From contig NZ_FUWO01000018.1 of NCBI RefSeq assembly GCF_900167405.1, forward strand, positions 1 to 38,324: DNA of 38,324 nucleotides. The letters run 5' to 3'. Positions 30,588 to 38,324 of the stretch are shown here, in pieces. How positions within the stretch are numbered: the first letter of the stretch is position 1; each line of letters opens with the position of its first letter. The notes under the pieces are model-generated. The model did no database searches, was not told the DNA's origin, and saw only the letters and a list, made by a program, of their open reading frames with translations. Position numbers and translations under genes: made by a program. The DNA is from Globicatella sulfidifaciens DSM 15739. GTDB taxonomy: Bacteria; Bacillota; Bacilli; Lactobacillales; Aerococcaceae.

Positions 30588-31115
30588 TTACCACTCTAGT
30601 TGGCGTGCTTTTTCAGTATCACGATAATGGTGAACTTTCTCTAAGCCTTTAAATTGTTGTTGGCGTAAAGCCTCAAAAATAATAATATTAGCGGTGTTAG
30701 ATAGATTTAAAGAACGCACATGTTCATCATTCATTGGAATCCGCAAACACTGATCTTGATGTGCTTCCATAAATTCAATCGGTAAACCGGTTGTTTCTTT
30801 ACCAAAGATAAACACTTGCTCCTCAACACTTTCATCGGCTAGATTTACCTCACTATAGACATGAGGGGTAAACTTGGTGATTAAATATAATCGGCGTTCA
30901 CCTAGCCATTCCATGAAAGCATCTAAATTTTTATGATAATAAATTTCGACATTATGCCAATAATCTAACCCAGCACGTTTTAACATTTTGTCATCGGTAC
31001 TAAAACCTAAAGGCTCGATTAAATGTAATGCCGTGTTCGTCGCCGCACAAGTACGGGCAATATTACCGGTATTGGCTGGCATTAAAGGTTCAAATAAGGC
31101 GATATGATTTTTCAT
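30588..31115 (-). CDS. trmL: tRNA (cytidine/uridine-34-2'-O)-methyltransferase TrmL
   Basis: 175 residues of the SPOUT family; methylates the wobble ribose of tRNA-Leu isoacceptors. Knot motifs are visible: NTGNIARTCAA (15-25), FGKETTGLP and IPMNDEHVRSLNLSNTANI near the C-terminus. Starts three bases after the queG stop, so the two tRNA-modification genes are one operon. The ribosome site before it is weak, consistent with translational coupling. Confidence 0.94.
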   Translation of the reverse strand: MKNHIALFEPLMPANTGNIARTCAATNTALHLIEPLGFSTDDKMLKRAGLDYWHNVEIYYHKNLDAFMEWLGERRLYLITKFTPHVYSEVNLADESVEEQVFIFGKETTGLPIEFMEAHQDQCLRIPMNDEHVRSLNLSNTANIIIFEALRQQQFKGLEKVHHYRDTEKARQLEW

Positions 31116-31118
31116 TGA

Positions 31119-32300
31119 TTACTCTACTTTCTTCTCATCTCGAGGCATCCGTTTATTCTTTAATGTTTCTAAAGCCTCAGTCATTTCTTGTATTGTTTCG
31201 GGGTCGGTTTCCTTCTCCAATTGATTTGCCACGCATTGTATCATTGAAACATTGTAATAACGTTGAATTTGTGCAATCGCCCAAGCGGCTGTACCTCTTA
31301 TCATCGGTCTTGGATCTTGTTCCATTATTTCTAATAATAATGGCAAAGCGGTACGGTCACGATAATTGGCTAATGCTATAATCGCATTTCTTTGTAATGG
31401 TTTCTTCCCACGCCAAGAACCGGCCATTTCACCAAATTTAGCATTAAATTCTTTATTCGACATCGTTAACATCGGTTTCAATAAAGGTTGAACTTGGTCA
31501 GGATTTGGCTCCATTTCTGGATGAATGTGTGAATCAATGCCTTGATTATAAGGACAGACAATTTGACAAATGTCACACCCATAAATAACATGAGTGATTT
31601 TCCGACGAAATTCTTTCGGCATATAACCTTTAGTTTGCGTTTGATAGCTAAGACAAAGTTGAGCATTCATCCGACCATCACCAAGCAGAGCATTGGTTGG
31701 ACAAGCATCGATACATCGGGTACATTCCCCACATCCATTTTCAACAGGGGTATCCGGTTCAAACTCAATGTCGGTAATAATCTCACCTAAATAGACATAA
31801 GAACCAAATTCTTTGGTGATCAGCAGACCATTTTTACCGATAAATCCTAGACCCGCTCTTTGGGCAGCTGCCACATCAATTAATTCACCCGTATCAACCA
31901 TTGGTTTGAAATTAGCCGTTTCAGTCTTAGTCTTAATGAAGGAAATTAACTTATCCAAACGATCTTGTAAAATATGGTGATAATCCGTTCCCCATGATGC
32001 TCTGGCAAACATTCCTCGGCGGTTTTCACGATCTTGAGGGTAAGGATTTTTAATCCGACTTGGATAAGCTAAAGCAATCGATATAATCGACTTTGGTCCG
32101 TCGAAAATTAATTCTGGGTAAAGTCTTTCATCGATATTAGGATGTTCAAAACCTGAAGTATGACCTTTAGCTTTTTGCTCCTCAAGTGAGGCTTTCAGAT
32201 GAGCAAAAGGTTCAGCTGTTGAAAAACCTATTTTATCGATGCCAATTTCTTTTGCGGCCGCAATTATTTCTTCTTTTAACTGAGCACTTGCTGTTACCAT
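31119..32300 (-). CDS. queG: Epoxyqueuosine reductase QueG
   Basis: 393 residues. Cobalamin and [4Fe-4S] dependent enzyme that makes queuosine from epoxyqueuosine in tRNA. Ferredoxin-like motifs [12 protein letters not shown] (about 190) and CDICQIVCP (about 241) supply eight cysteines; the C-terminus carries HEAT-like repeats ([20 protein letters not shown] region). An upstream frame to 32351 overlaps the rplY terminator. The ATG at 32300 is preferred because AGGGGG lies 6 bases before it; an ATG two codons earlier is too close. Operon with trmL. Confidence 0.95.
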   Translation of the reverse strand: MVTASAQLKEEIIAAAKEIGIDKIGFSTAEPFAHLKASLEEQKAKGHTSGFEHPNIDERLYPELIFDGPKSIISIALAYPSRIKNPYPQDRENRRGMFARASWGTDYHHILQDRLDKLISFIKTKTETANFKPMVDTGELIDVAAAQRAGLGFIGKNGLLITKEFGSYVYLGEIITDIEFEPDTPVENGCGECTRCIDACPTNALLGDGRMNAQLCLSYQTQTKGYMPKEFRRKITHVIYGCDICQIVCPYNQGIDSHIHPEMEPNPDQVQPLLKPMLTMSNKEFNAKFGEMAGSWRGKKPLQRNAIIALANYRDRTALPLLLEIMEQDPRPMIRGTAAWAIAQIQRYYNVSMIQCVANQLEKETDPETIQEMTEALETLKNKRMPRDEKKVE

Positions 32301-32317
32301 CACCATCCCCCTTTCAA

Positions 32318-32347
32318 TAAAAAAGGTTGAGACTTGCGCCCCAACCT
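32318..32347 (-). terminator. Terminator of rplY, just before queG
   Basis: AGGTTG/CAACCT arms (32324-32329 and 32342-32347) followed on the minus strand by six T and then, within about 10 bases, the queG ribosome site. Read-through from rplY probably feeds queG-trmL because no separate promoter is seen. Confidence 0.75.
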
Positions 32348-32364
32348 CCATTTCCTACTAGAAA

Positions 32365-32979
32365 TTATTCTTCTGTTGCTTCTTTTTCACCGATTACTTC
32401 TGGTTCCGCAACTTCATCTTCGCCAGTTGTTTCTTCTGGCTCTTCAGTTGGAGCTACGACTGACACTAATGATTCTTCTGCATCTGTAACTAATTCAACA
32501 TTAGCTGGCATTTCTAAGTCAGAAGCATATTTAACGTCACCAATTTCCATACCTTTAACATCAACTTCAAATGATGAAGGAATGTTTGCTGGTGTTGTTT
32601 CAACTAATACAGTTGATAATGATAAGTCCACGATACCTACTTTAACAGTTTCTTCGTTAACTAATACCACTGGAATTTCAACTTGTAATTTGTCATCTGC
32701 TGAAACAGCTTGTAAGTCTACTGAGTAGAACTCATCTTTTAATGAAGCTTTAACAAAGTTTTTAATTAAAACTTGTTGTGTTTTTCCATCGATATCAACA
32801 TTGAATACCGCGTTAACACCTTCTTTTTTCAAGATGTTTTCGAATTCACGACGGTCAATTAATAAAGATTGGGTTTCTTCCCCTTTTGAGTACATTGCTA
32901 CTGGAATTTTACCTTCTTGACGAGCTTTACGAGAAGCTGAAGTTCCTGTAGTTGTTCTTAATTCTGCTTTTAAATTCAT
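32365..32979 (-). CDS. rplY: Ribosomal protein L25 / general stress protein Ctc
   Basis: 204 residues of the long (CTC) form: a 5S-rRNA-binding L25 domain (about 1-92), a TL5-type C-terminal domain (about 93-180) and an acidic Glu/Thr tail (APTEEPEETTGEDEVAEPEV and onward). AAGGAG lies 11 bases before the ATG. Binds 5S rRNA at the central protuberance of the 50S subunit; the Ctc form is stress-induced in Bacillus. Followed by a terminator and queG. Confidence 0.95.
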   Translation of the reverse strand: MNLKAELRTTTGTSASRKARQEGKIPVAMYSKGEETQSLLIDRREFENILKKEGVNAVFNVDIDGKTQQVLIKNFVKASLKDEFYSVDLQAVSADDKLQVEIPVVLVNEETVKVGIVDLSLSTVLVETTPANIPSSFEVDVKGMEIGDVKYASDLEMPANVELVTDAEESLVSVVAPTEEPEETTGEDEVAEPEVIGEKEATEE

Positions 32980-33037
32980 ATAAATATATTCTCCTTACTA
33001 TTCCTAATTTAATAGCGCTAATAGTTGCACACACAAT

Positions 33038-33046
33038 ATGATACCA
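33038..33046 (-). promoter_or_regulatory. Possible extended -10 element of rplY
   Basis: Minus strand TGGTATCAT, a TATCAT box with TG one base upstream. No good -35, so tentative. Confidence 0.35.
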
Positions 33047-33125
33047 AAATTTTCAACAAAAGGCTAGCAAAAAGTGTGTATTTTGTATACAATAAACAAG
33101 TAAGATCAATGAAAGGAGTGATAGA

Positions 33126-33533
33126 ATGAAGAAAATAATTACTTTTCTAAAACCATGGGATTATATCTTAATTACCTTCGCTGTATTTCTCTCCTTTTTA
33201 CCAACCATCGTTACCGCGATTCAATATTCAATGCAACCAGAAGTGACCAATTATGCGATTGTCAAAATACATGGAAAAGAAGTCGATCGTTTCGAATTAT
33301 ATGAAGGCGCCGAAAACGTACAAAAGACTTATTATCCCGGTGATAACCAATATAATATTATCGAACGCGAAGGTGACCACATTCGCATTAAAGAAGATAA
33401 TTCTCCTGATCAAATCGGGGTTAAGACCGGTTGGATAAAACGTCCCGGTCAAACAGCAATTTGCTTACCACATGGCTTAATTATCGAAGTTTTAGGTGAG
33501 CCCGAAGAAGATGAATTAGTCCTTCCTTTGTGA
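33126..33533 (+). CDS. Membrane-anchored NusG domain II protein
   Basis: 135 residues: a membrane segment (about 13-33, ILITFAVFLSFLPTIVTAI) followed by a small beta-rich extracytoplasmic domain of the NusG_II (PF07009) type, with IVKIHGKEVDRFEL, a glycine turn and the ending GQTAICLPHGLIIEVLG. Found as a small protein throughout Firmicutes; biochemical role unknown. AAGGAG precedes the ATG. Single gene divergent from rplY, with a strong terminator after it. Confidence 0.87.
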   Translation: MKKIITFLKPWDYILITFAVFLSFLPTIVTAIQYSMQPEVTNYAIVKIHGKEVDRFELYEGAENVQKTYYPGDNQYNIIEREGDHIRIKEDNSPDQIGVKTGWIKRPGQTAICLPHGLIIEVLGEPEEDELVLPL

Positions 33534-33560
33534 CACATACTTACTATAAAAAAGCAGGCT

Positions 33561-33612
33561 TAACGGAAATGGCATTCCTTAATTGGAATACCCATTTTCC
33601 GTTATTTTTTTT
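33561..33612. terminator. Terminator of the NusG-II gene, possibly bidirectional
   Basis: TAACGGAAATGG (33561-33572) pairs with CCATTTTCCGTTA (33592-33604, one bulge), with further ATTCC/GGAAT pairing in the loop. Eight T follow on the plus strand; a shorter T-run on the minus strand could also serve mgsA. Confidence 0.9.
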
Positions 33613-33614
33613 AT

Positions 33615-33710
33615 AATGCGATACCGCCTTCTATCATTAAAGGGTGATTTTTATATTTAAAGGGCACCTTCTATAATCAATGTCACCTTTTTTCATTAAA
33701 GGGCGCCTTC
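33615..33710. repeat. Degenerate short repeats copying the end of mgsA
   Basis: The last mgsA codons (TTAAAGGGCGCCTTC, 33696-33710, plus-strand view) recur downstream as TTAAAGGGCACCTTC (33657-33671) and TTAAAGGGTGATTTT (33637-33651), with a half unit ACCGCCTTC at 33623. Spacing about 20 and 39 bases. Confidence 0.7.
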
Positions 33711-34091
33711 TTCAACTGCTTCTACTAATGGTAAAGCATTTAGTAATACTTCGGCCGTTCCAATGTTCGTGGCCAATGGAATATTATAGACATCACACAA
33801 ACGAATTAACGCATTGACATCCGGTTCATGCGGTTGTGCTGCCAATGGATCACGTAAAAAGATAACCAATTCAATTTTTTGTTCGGAAATCATCGCACCA
33901 ATTTGTTGGTCGCCACCTAATGGACCTGAGTTTAAACGATTGACGACTAACCCTGTTTTTTCATTGATTACTTTACCGGTAGTTCCAGTAGTATAAATCG
34001 TATTTTGACTCAACACATCTAAATATTTTTCTGTTAATTCAATCATGATAGGTTTCTTTTGATCATGGGCAATTAAGGCAATATTCATCAT
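33696..34091 (-). CDS. mgsA: Methylglyoxal synthase
   Basis: 131 residues. Converts dihydroxyacetone phosphate to methylglyoxal and phosphate, a glycolytic overflow bypass. Motifs: [17 protein letters not shown] (phosphate binding), [12 protein letters not shown] and [15 protein letters not shown] with the catalytic Asp and His residues. GAGG precedes two adjacent ATG codons; the first is used. The C-terminal codons belong to a degenerate repeat that continues after the stop, so the tail may have been altered by the repeat. Single-gene unit. Confidence 0.95.
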   Translation of the reverse strand: MMNIALIAHDQKKPIMIELTEKYLDVLSQNTIYTTGTTGKVINEKTGLVVNRLNSGPLGGDQQIGAMISEQKIELVIFLRDPLAAQPHEPDVNALIRLCDVYNIPLATNIGTAEVLLNALPLVEAVEEGAL

Positions 34092-34824
34092 TAGTTATCC
34101 TCACTTTATTCATTTTCTCATACTTATATTATATCATATTGCGCAAAGTGAGCGCTATCGAAAGAACGCCCTTTGATAAGGCATGAACATGCTAATTTAT
34201 TATCTCACTTCTAAAACGACCATCACCCCACTTTTGATAATTTATTTAATTAAACAGACAATGATGTGGGATAGGTTCCCATTTATAAATTGATACTCCT
34301 TCTTTTTCATTCTCATTCTCCACTTAGTACCACTGAGCGATTATTCTTAGATTTTAATCAGTATGATTTTATGAATGGCTTTCCTTCTCATGGCTAGTAT
34401 AAACTTGGTAAATTTGGTTAATAACATTCACAATGGTCAAGCGACATAAAACGATGTTTTAAAGAGACTAAGTATCAAATTGATTAATCTAGTCAAAGAA
34501 TTACTCGCTAATGGTCAACTGTATGTTGAAAAGCATCAAACTGCGTCTTAAAAAGATGAGGCCTCAACTTGGTCAAATTCAATCATTCGATTTTCTACTT
34601 CTGGTCCACTTCCAAAGTTTTAGACAGACGCATCAAAATAGCATCCGATTGTCTACTTCATGCCAAGTCTAAACTGTGGCAGCGTTCGGTAGATTAAATG
34701 AAAACCATCTATTTTTCTTCAGGCTCCTTCTTCATAAAATTATCCAGCGAAATCTATTAAAGTGATAAATTTTATGATACGATTAACTTGTGAAATATAA
34801 ATCAAACTTTTAGGAGGATGCCTT
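34092..34824. other. Long non-coding gap between mgsA and the fabK-type gene
   Basis: 733 bases, divergently flanked. The half from 34395 holds a diverged copy of the dispersed repeat. I find no ORF, tRNA-like fold or clear riboswitch. The last 60 bases carry the promoter region and AGGAGG site of the reductase; no convincing -35/-10 pair was found. Confidence 0.55.
34395..34575 (+). repeat. Dispersed intergenic repeat, diverged copy C
   Basis: AGTATAAACTTGGTAAATTTGGTTAA matches the start of copy B (24962 onward) in part, and ATCAAACTGCGTCTTAAAAAGAT near 34535-34557 matches its hairpin part (TTCAAACTGTGTCTTAAAGAC). The material between is longer and altered; perhaps two partial copies. Confidence 0.45.
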
Positions 34825-35751
34825 ATGACCATTACACAACTTTTTAATATTCAATATCCCATCTTTCAAGGAGCGATGGCGCAAATTGCACGCTACCCCC
34901 TAGCCGCGGCCGTTTCACAAGCTGGTGGACTTGGTATTATTGCTTCAGGTGGCATGTCAGCTGAAACCTTACGTCATGAAATTCGCGAGTTAAGAAAAAT
35001 TACCGATCGTCCTTTTGCCGTAAACTTGATGTTGATGATGGAAAATATTCCGGAATTAGTCCAAGTAATCATTGATGAACAAGTCCCAATCGTCACAACC
35101 GGTGCCGGCACACCCAAGCATGTCATGCCCTATCTAAAAGAAGCCGGGATTAAAGTCATTCCTGTAGTTGCGAGCGTCAAACATGCCATTAAGATGGCAG
35201 AATTAGGAGTAGATGCGATTATTGCAGAAGGAACAGAAGCAGGTGGTCATATTGGTACCACCACCACTATGGCACTGATTCCCCAAATCGTTGATGCCGT
35301 TAAAATCCCCGTCATTGCGGCCGGTGGAATTGCAGATGGTCGCGGGATGGCCGCTGCTTACACCTTAGGCGCGCAAGGGGTTCAATTAGGAACCGTCTTC
35401 TTAGCGAGTGAAGAATGTCCGATTGCCAAAGGCTATAAAGAAGCAATACTCAAAGCAATCGATACCGATACGGTTGTCACTGGTACACGAGCTGGCGCAC
35501 CAGTGCGTTGTCTTCGTAATCAAATGACTGAGAAATTTATTGAACTGGAAAATACGTATGCTAACCGTGATGAATTAGAAAGCTTGACACTTGGATCTTT
35601 GGCCAAAGCTGTTAAAGACGGTGATCTTGAGAACGGTTCGCTAATGGCCGGCCAAATTGCAGGAATGATTCGTGAAATTAAGCCGGTTCACACAATTATT
35701 GAAGATATTTATCAAGAAGCAAAAGCCGTCTTAAATCGAACAGTCATTTAA
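34825..35751 (+). CDS. fabK: FabK-type enoyl-ACP reductase / nitronate monooxygenase family
   Basis: 308 residues, FMN-binding TIM barrel. Motifs: YPIFQGAMA at the start, GGLGIIASGGM, AEGTEAGGHIG, IPVIAAGGIADGRG and GAQGVQLGTVFLAS. This pattern fits FabK, the flavin enoyl-ACP reductase that completes each fatty-acid elongation cycle, rather than 2-nitropropane dioxygenases, but the families overlap. AGGAGG precedes the ATG. Unlike streptococcal fabK it is not inside a fab gene cluster here, so it may be a stand-alone or second reductase. Confidence 0.8.
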   Translation: MTITQLFNIQYPIFQGAMAQIARYPLAAAVSQAGGLGIIASGGMSAETLRHEIRELRKITDRPFAVNLMLMMENIPELVQVIIDEQVPIVTTGAGTPKHVMPYLKEAGIKVIPVVASVKHAIKMAELGVDAIIAEGTEAGGHIGTTTTMALIPQIVDAVKIPVIAAGGIADGRGMAAAYTLGAQGVQLGTVFLASEECPIAKGYKEAILKAIDTDTVVTGTRAGAPVRCLRNQMTEKFIELENTYANRDELESLTLGSLAKAVKDGDLENGSLMAGQIAGMIREIKPVHTIIEDIYQEAKAVLNRTVI

Positions 35752-36195
35752 TCGACAACATTTTCGGTGAAATACGAATCATGATGTTGAAGCAGTATAG
35801 CTGTTAAAAAATGGTATACCGCCTTTCAGAATCATAAAATTTCAACCAATACTTCTGTTCATAAAATGATATACGGACATTCCGAACTGTGAATTTTATT
35901 TGGTCAGTTAGTGATGCAAAAAACGGATGCATTTTCAGTTACAAAGGTTAAATCTTACTAGACAACTTATCTATTAGAGAAGTGTTTTACAATTGCGACT
36001 TATTATAATCTGGGCTTGGTAATTGACTGAGTCTGGATTTTTGTTAAATTAATTTATTACAATTAAAATATTATCGGTTTATCAGGGATAACTGTTAAAT
36101 AAGTATTTGGCAGCAAATTTACGTATTTTATACAAAGATGAAACTTGACCACACCCTATGATACAATACTATTGACAAACAAAGGAGTTGAGTAC
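35752..36195. other. Non-coding gap before the DUF2130 gene
   Basis: 444 bases. Contains a direct repeat: 35809-35842 (AATGGTATACCGCCTTTC...) and 35864-35900 (AATGATATACGGACATTCCG...), about 55 bases apart and clearly related. They resemble the short repeats at 33.6 and 30.5 kb. The rest shows nothing recognisable. A frame open to 36145 exists but lacks a ribosome site. Confidence 0.5.
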
Positions 36196-37596
36196 ATGCA
36201 CCAAATTAAATGTCCACATTGTGGTGAAACTTTTCAAATTGATAAGACAAGTTATGCGAATATCGCTAGCCAAGTTAGAACCTCAGAATTTGATCAAGAA
36301 CTACATAATCGTTTAGTACAAATTAATGAAGAGCATCAAAAAGATATTGCCCTTGCCGAAGAAAAAATTAGTAAACTATTAACTGAACAATTAAATGATA
36401 AAGAAAAAGAGTTAGCACAATTAGCAGTCGAAAAAGACCGTGAAATTACCCAACTAAAGAACGACAAAGAGCAAGCTTTAACCAAATTAATCGCTGAAAA
36501 AGAACAGGCTTTAGCGAAGTTACAAGCACAAATTGATTTACAAAAAGAAAAAACTGCCGCTTCCTTAGTTGAAAAAGAAACGCAAATTAAAGCTGATTTA
36601 ACCGAACAATTGACCCAACGCGACAAACAAATTGCCGACTTGGAAGCTCAATTAAAACAAATTGAGAATACGCATAAGATTTCATCGATGGAACTGGTAA
36701 CAGCTAAAGATAAAGAAATTAATGAATTAACCAATCGTTTGCAATTACTAGAAAAAGAAACTTTAATTGAGCAGAAAAACTTAAAAGAACGCTATGAAAT
36801 TCAATTAATGCAAAAAGATGAAACCATCGCCTTCTATAAAGACTTTAAAGCTAAACAATCCACTAAAATGGTCGGTGAAAGTCTCGAACAACATTGCGAA
36901 ATTCAGTTTAATGAGATTCGCGCTACCGCCTTTCCTCGTGCACAATTTGGGAAAGATAATGATGCCCGTTCAGGAAGTAAAGGCGATTATATTTATCGAG
37001 AATATGATGAACACGGTACTGAAATCATTTCGATTATGTTTGAGATGAAAAATGAAAATGACGAAACAGCTACTAAAAAGAAAAATGAACATTTCTTTAA
37101 AGAATTAGATAAAGATCGTACTGAAAAGAAATGTGAATATGCTATATTAGTCAGCTTACTAGAAGCGGATAATGAATTATATAATAATGGAATTGTTGAT
37201 GTTTCCTATGCTTATGAAAAAATGTATGTTATTCGTCCGCAGTTCTTTATTCCGATTATTAGTCTACTTAGAAATGCTGCGATGAACTCACTACAATATA
37301 AACAAGAGTTAGCTTTAACTCGAGAACAAAATATTGATATTGCACACTTTGAAGAAGATTTAGAAGAATTCAAATCAGCCTTCGCACGGAATTATGACTT
37401 GGCCAGCCGCAAATTCCAAACAGCCATTGATGAAATTGACAAAACCATTACGCATTTAGAAAAAACTAAAGCTGCTTTATTATCTTCTGAAAATAACTTA
37501 CGTCTAGCAAACAATAAAGCTGATGATTTAACTGTGAAAAAATTAACGCGTAACAATCCCACCATGCGCGCAAAATTTGAAGCATTAAAAGACTAA
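36196..37596 (+). CDS. DUF2130 coiled-coil protein with nuclease-like core
   Basis: 466 residues. N-terminal CPHCG half zinc ribbon (6-10), then a Lys/Glu-rich coiled coil to about residue 215, then the conserved DUF2130 domain (225-370). In that domain E228, D264 (GSKGDY) and E283-x-K285 (FEMKNE) form a pattern like PD-(D/E)XK nucleases. A further helical region follows. The ATG at 36196 has AAGGAG 9 bases upstream; the longer frame does not. Function unknown; a DNA-associated role is inferred only from the fold-like motif. No neighbouring restriction or defence genes. Confidence 0.87.
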   Translation: MHQIKCPHCGETFQIDKTSYANIASQVRTSEFDQELHNRLVQINEEHQKDIALAEEKISKLLTEQLNDKEKELAQLAVEKDREITQLKNDKEQALTKLIAEKEQALAKLQAQIDLQKEKTAASLVEKETQIKADLTEQLTQRDKQIADLEAQLKQIENTHKISSMELVTAKDKEINELTNRLQLLEKETLIEQKNLKERYEIQLMQKDETIAFYKDFKAKQSTKMVGESLEQHCEIQFNEIRATAFPRAQFGKDNDARSGSKGDYIYREYDEHGTEIISIMFEMKNENDETATKKKNEHFFKELDKDRTEKKCEYAILVSLLEADNELYNNGIVDVSYAYEKMYVIRPQFFIPIISLLRNAAMNSLQYKQELALTREQNIDIAHFEEDLEEFKSAFARNYDLASRKFQTAIDEIDKTITHLEKTKAALLSSENNLRLANNKADDLTVKKLTRNNPTMRAKFEALKD

Positions 37597-37717
37597 TTGA
37601 TTAACAAGTCAAAATATAAAACCGTTGGATTATTTCTATCGTCTAGCCATTTGCACGGTGTCTTCACTGTCAAAAAAGCTAGCGAATAGAACGTCTTTAA
37701 ATTTGATACACACTGTG

Positions 37718-37759
37718 CTATCGATAGATTGATGAACTACAACGCCATTATAATGGCGT
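37718..37759. repeat. Palindromes at the likely right end of the TnpB element
   Basis: A perfect 18-base palindrome ACGCCATTATAATGGCGT (37742-37759) and a 10-base one CTATCGATAG (37718-37727) lie 60-100 bases past the tnpB stop. IS200/IS605 elements end in short subterminal hairpins here, and the guide (omega) RNA is encoded across this tnpB 3' region. The exact end is not determined; the rest of 37597-37717 shows nothing clear. Confidence 0.5.
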
Positions 37760-37817
37760 GTTTCTAGGAACACTCATGACTTGTTCTGCTTATTTCAAAG
37801 CAAAACAGCGGTCTAAG

Positions 37818-38324
37818 CTATTTAACTAAGGCCTGTTCCAGGCCAATATTTAATATATTTTTAGCTGCGTTGATATCTCTATCGTGATGCATATTACACT
37901 TCGTACAAGTCCAATGACGTATATTTAACGCTTTTTTACCGCTATCATATCCGCAATTGGAACATTTTTGTGACGTCTTGTACGGATTAATCGCTACAAA
38001 TGTCTTATCGTACATTTCGCACTTTGCCTCTAGGATTGTTCTAAACATCCGCCAGGATTGGCCAGCAATCGAACGAGCTAATTGATGATTTTTCATCATA
38101 TTAGTCGTCTTCAAGTCCTCTAGGACGATAACGTCATAACTTTTAACCATATCGGTTGTAATCTTATGAATGTAATCCTTACGGATGTTTTTGATACGTT
38201 GATGAATACGGGCAACTTGCCGTTTGGCTTGCTGGTAGTTTTTCGCATCCACTAAAGCTACACCGTTCTTTTTGGCTTGTAAACGTCTACGGGCCATTCG
38301 CTTTTCCCAATAATGTAATTGTTT
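37818..38324 (-). CDS. tnpB: IS200/IS605-type TnpB nuclease, C-terminal part (cut by window end)
   Basis: 168 residues are visible; the frame continues past the right edge (KQLHYWEKR precedes the first ATG at 38297, so that ATG is internal). RuvC II glutamate in VIVLEDLKT, a CSNCG...CTKCN zinc finger and the RuvC III aspartate in HDRDINAAKNI are intact. TnpB is an RNA-guided endonuclease of the transposon. Relatives are about 370-400 residues, so over half lies outside. No TnpA is visible. Not obviously degraded in the part seen. Confidence 0.92.
   Translation of the reverse strand, partial: KQLHYWEKRMARRRLQAKKNGVALVDAKNYQQAKRQVARIHQRIKNIRKDYIHKITTDMVKSYDVIVLEDLKTTNMMKNHQLARSIAGQSWRMFRTILEAKCEMYDKTFVAINPYKTSQKCSNCGYDSGKKALNIRHWTCTKCNMHHDRDINAAKNILNIGLEQALVK

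Noticed and set aside
34788-34810. FabT-like operator before fabK
   Set aside because: AATCAAACTTT resembles half of the motif only; the inverted partner is poor.

Overview
The window is low-GC chromosomal DNA of a Gram-positive bacterium of the order Lactobacillales. The signs are the pcrA-ligA-camS-gatCAB operon, a CamS sex-pheromone-type lipoprotein, an LPETG-anchored SEC10/PgrA-type surface protein, a solitary FabK enoyl reductase, a serS T-box and AGGAGG ribosome sites. The overall look (IS30 and TnpB remnants, split PxpABC/AccBC cluster, lone khpA) suggests Aerococcaceae-like cocci, but I cannot fix the genus.

Layout. 1-0.67 kb: tail of an IS30-family transposase, then non-coding DNA with a large cloverleaf-like inverted repeat. 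0.67-6.5 kb (minus strand): a 5-oxoproline (pyroglutamate) module pxpB-pxpC-accB-accC-pxpA, preceded by an atypical NRAMP-superfamily permease with its own promoter and terminator. 6.7-15.6 kb (minus): housekeeping operon pcrA-ligA-camS-gatC-gatA-gatB. 16.1-18.3 kb (minus): a short DtxR/MntR-type regulator directly coupled to ylxM and ffh (signal recognition particle). 18.4-21.9 kb (plus): a divergent four-gene metal ABC importer (binding protein, ATPase, two permeases), with three TTAGG/CCTAA-type operators in the shared promoter region. 22.0-25 kb: khpA, a metallophosphoesterase, a headless ABC ATPase remnant and a tyrosine phosphatase. 25.1-28.1 kb: the 991-residue LPETG surface protein. 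28.3-32.9 kb (minus): T-box-regulated serS, a tRNA-Val with an unusual anticodon loop, trmL, queG and rplY/ctc. 33.1-37.6 kb: a membrane-anchored NusG-II domain protein, mgsA, a fabK-type reductase and a DUF2130 coiled-coil/nuclease-like protein. The window ends in the C-terminal part of an IS200/IS605-type TnpB.

How the genes work together. The best candidate for a little-described system is the first cluster. PxpB and PxpC are homologous to the carboxyltransferase part of urea carboxylase, and here they are co-transcribed with a free biotin carboxylase and a free biotin carrier but no conventional carboxyltransferase. Together with PxpA and a permease that lacks the usual NRAMP metal motif, this looks like a complete uptake-and-opening system for 5-oxoproline or a related lactam, possibly biotin dependent (inference). 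The metal importer and its regulator form a self-contained metal-homeostasis unit whose regulator transcript runs on into the SRP genes.

The intergenic DNA is unusually rich in repeats: a dispersed hairpin-forming element (about 5.2, 25.0 and 34.5 kb) and 25-bp-type degenerate tandem repeats (30.4, 33.65 and probably 35.85 kb). All readings are by eye; no alignment or database search was possible.
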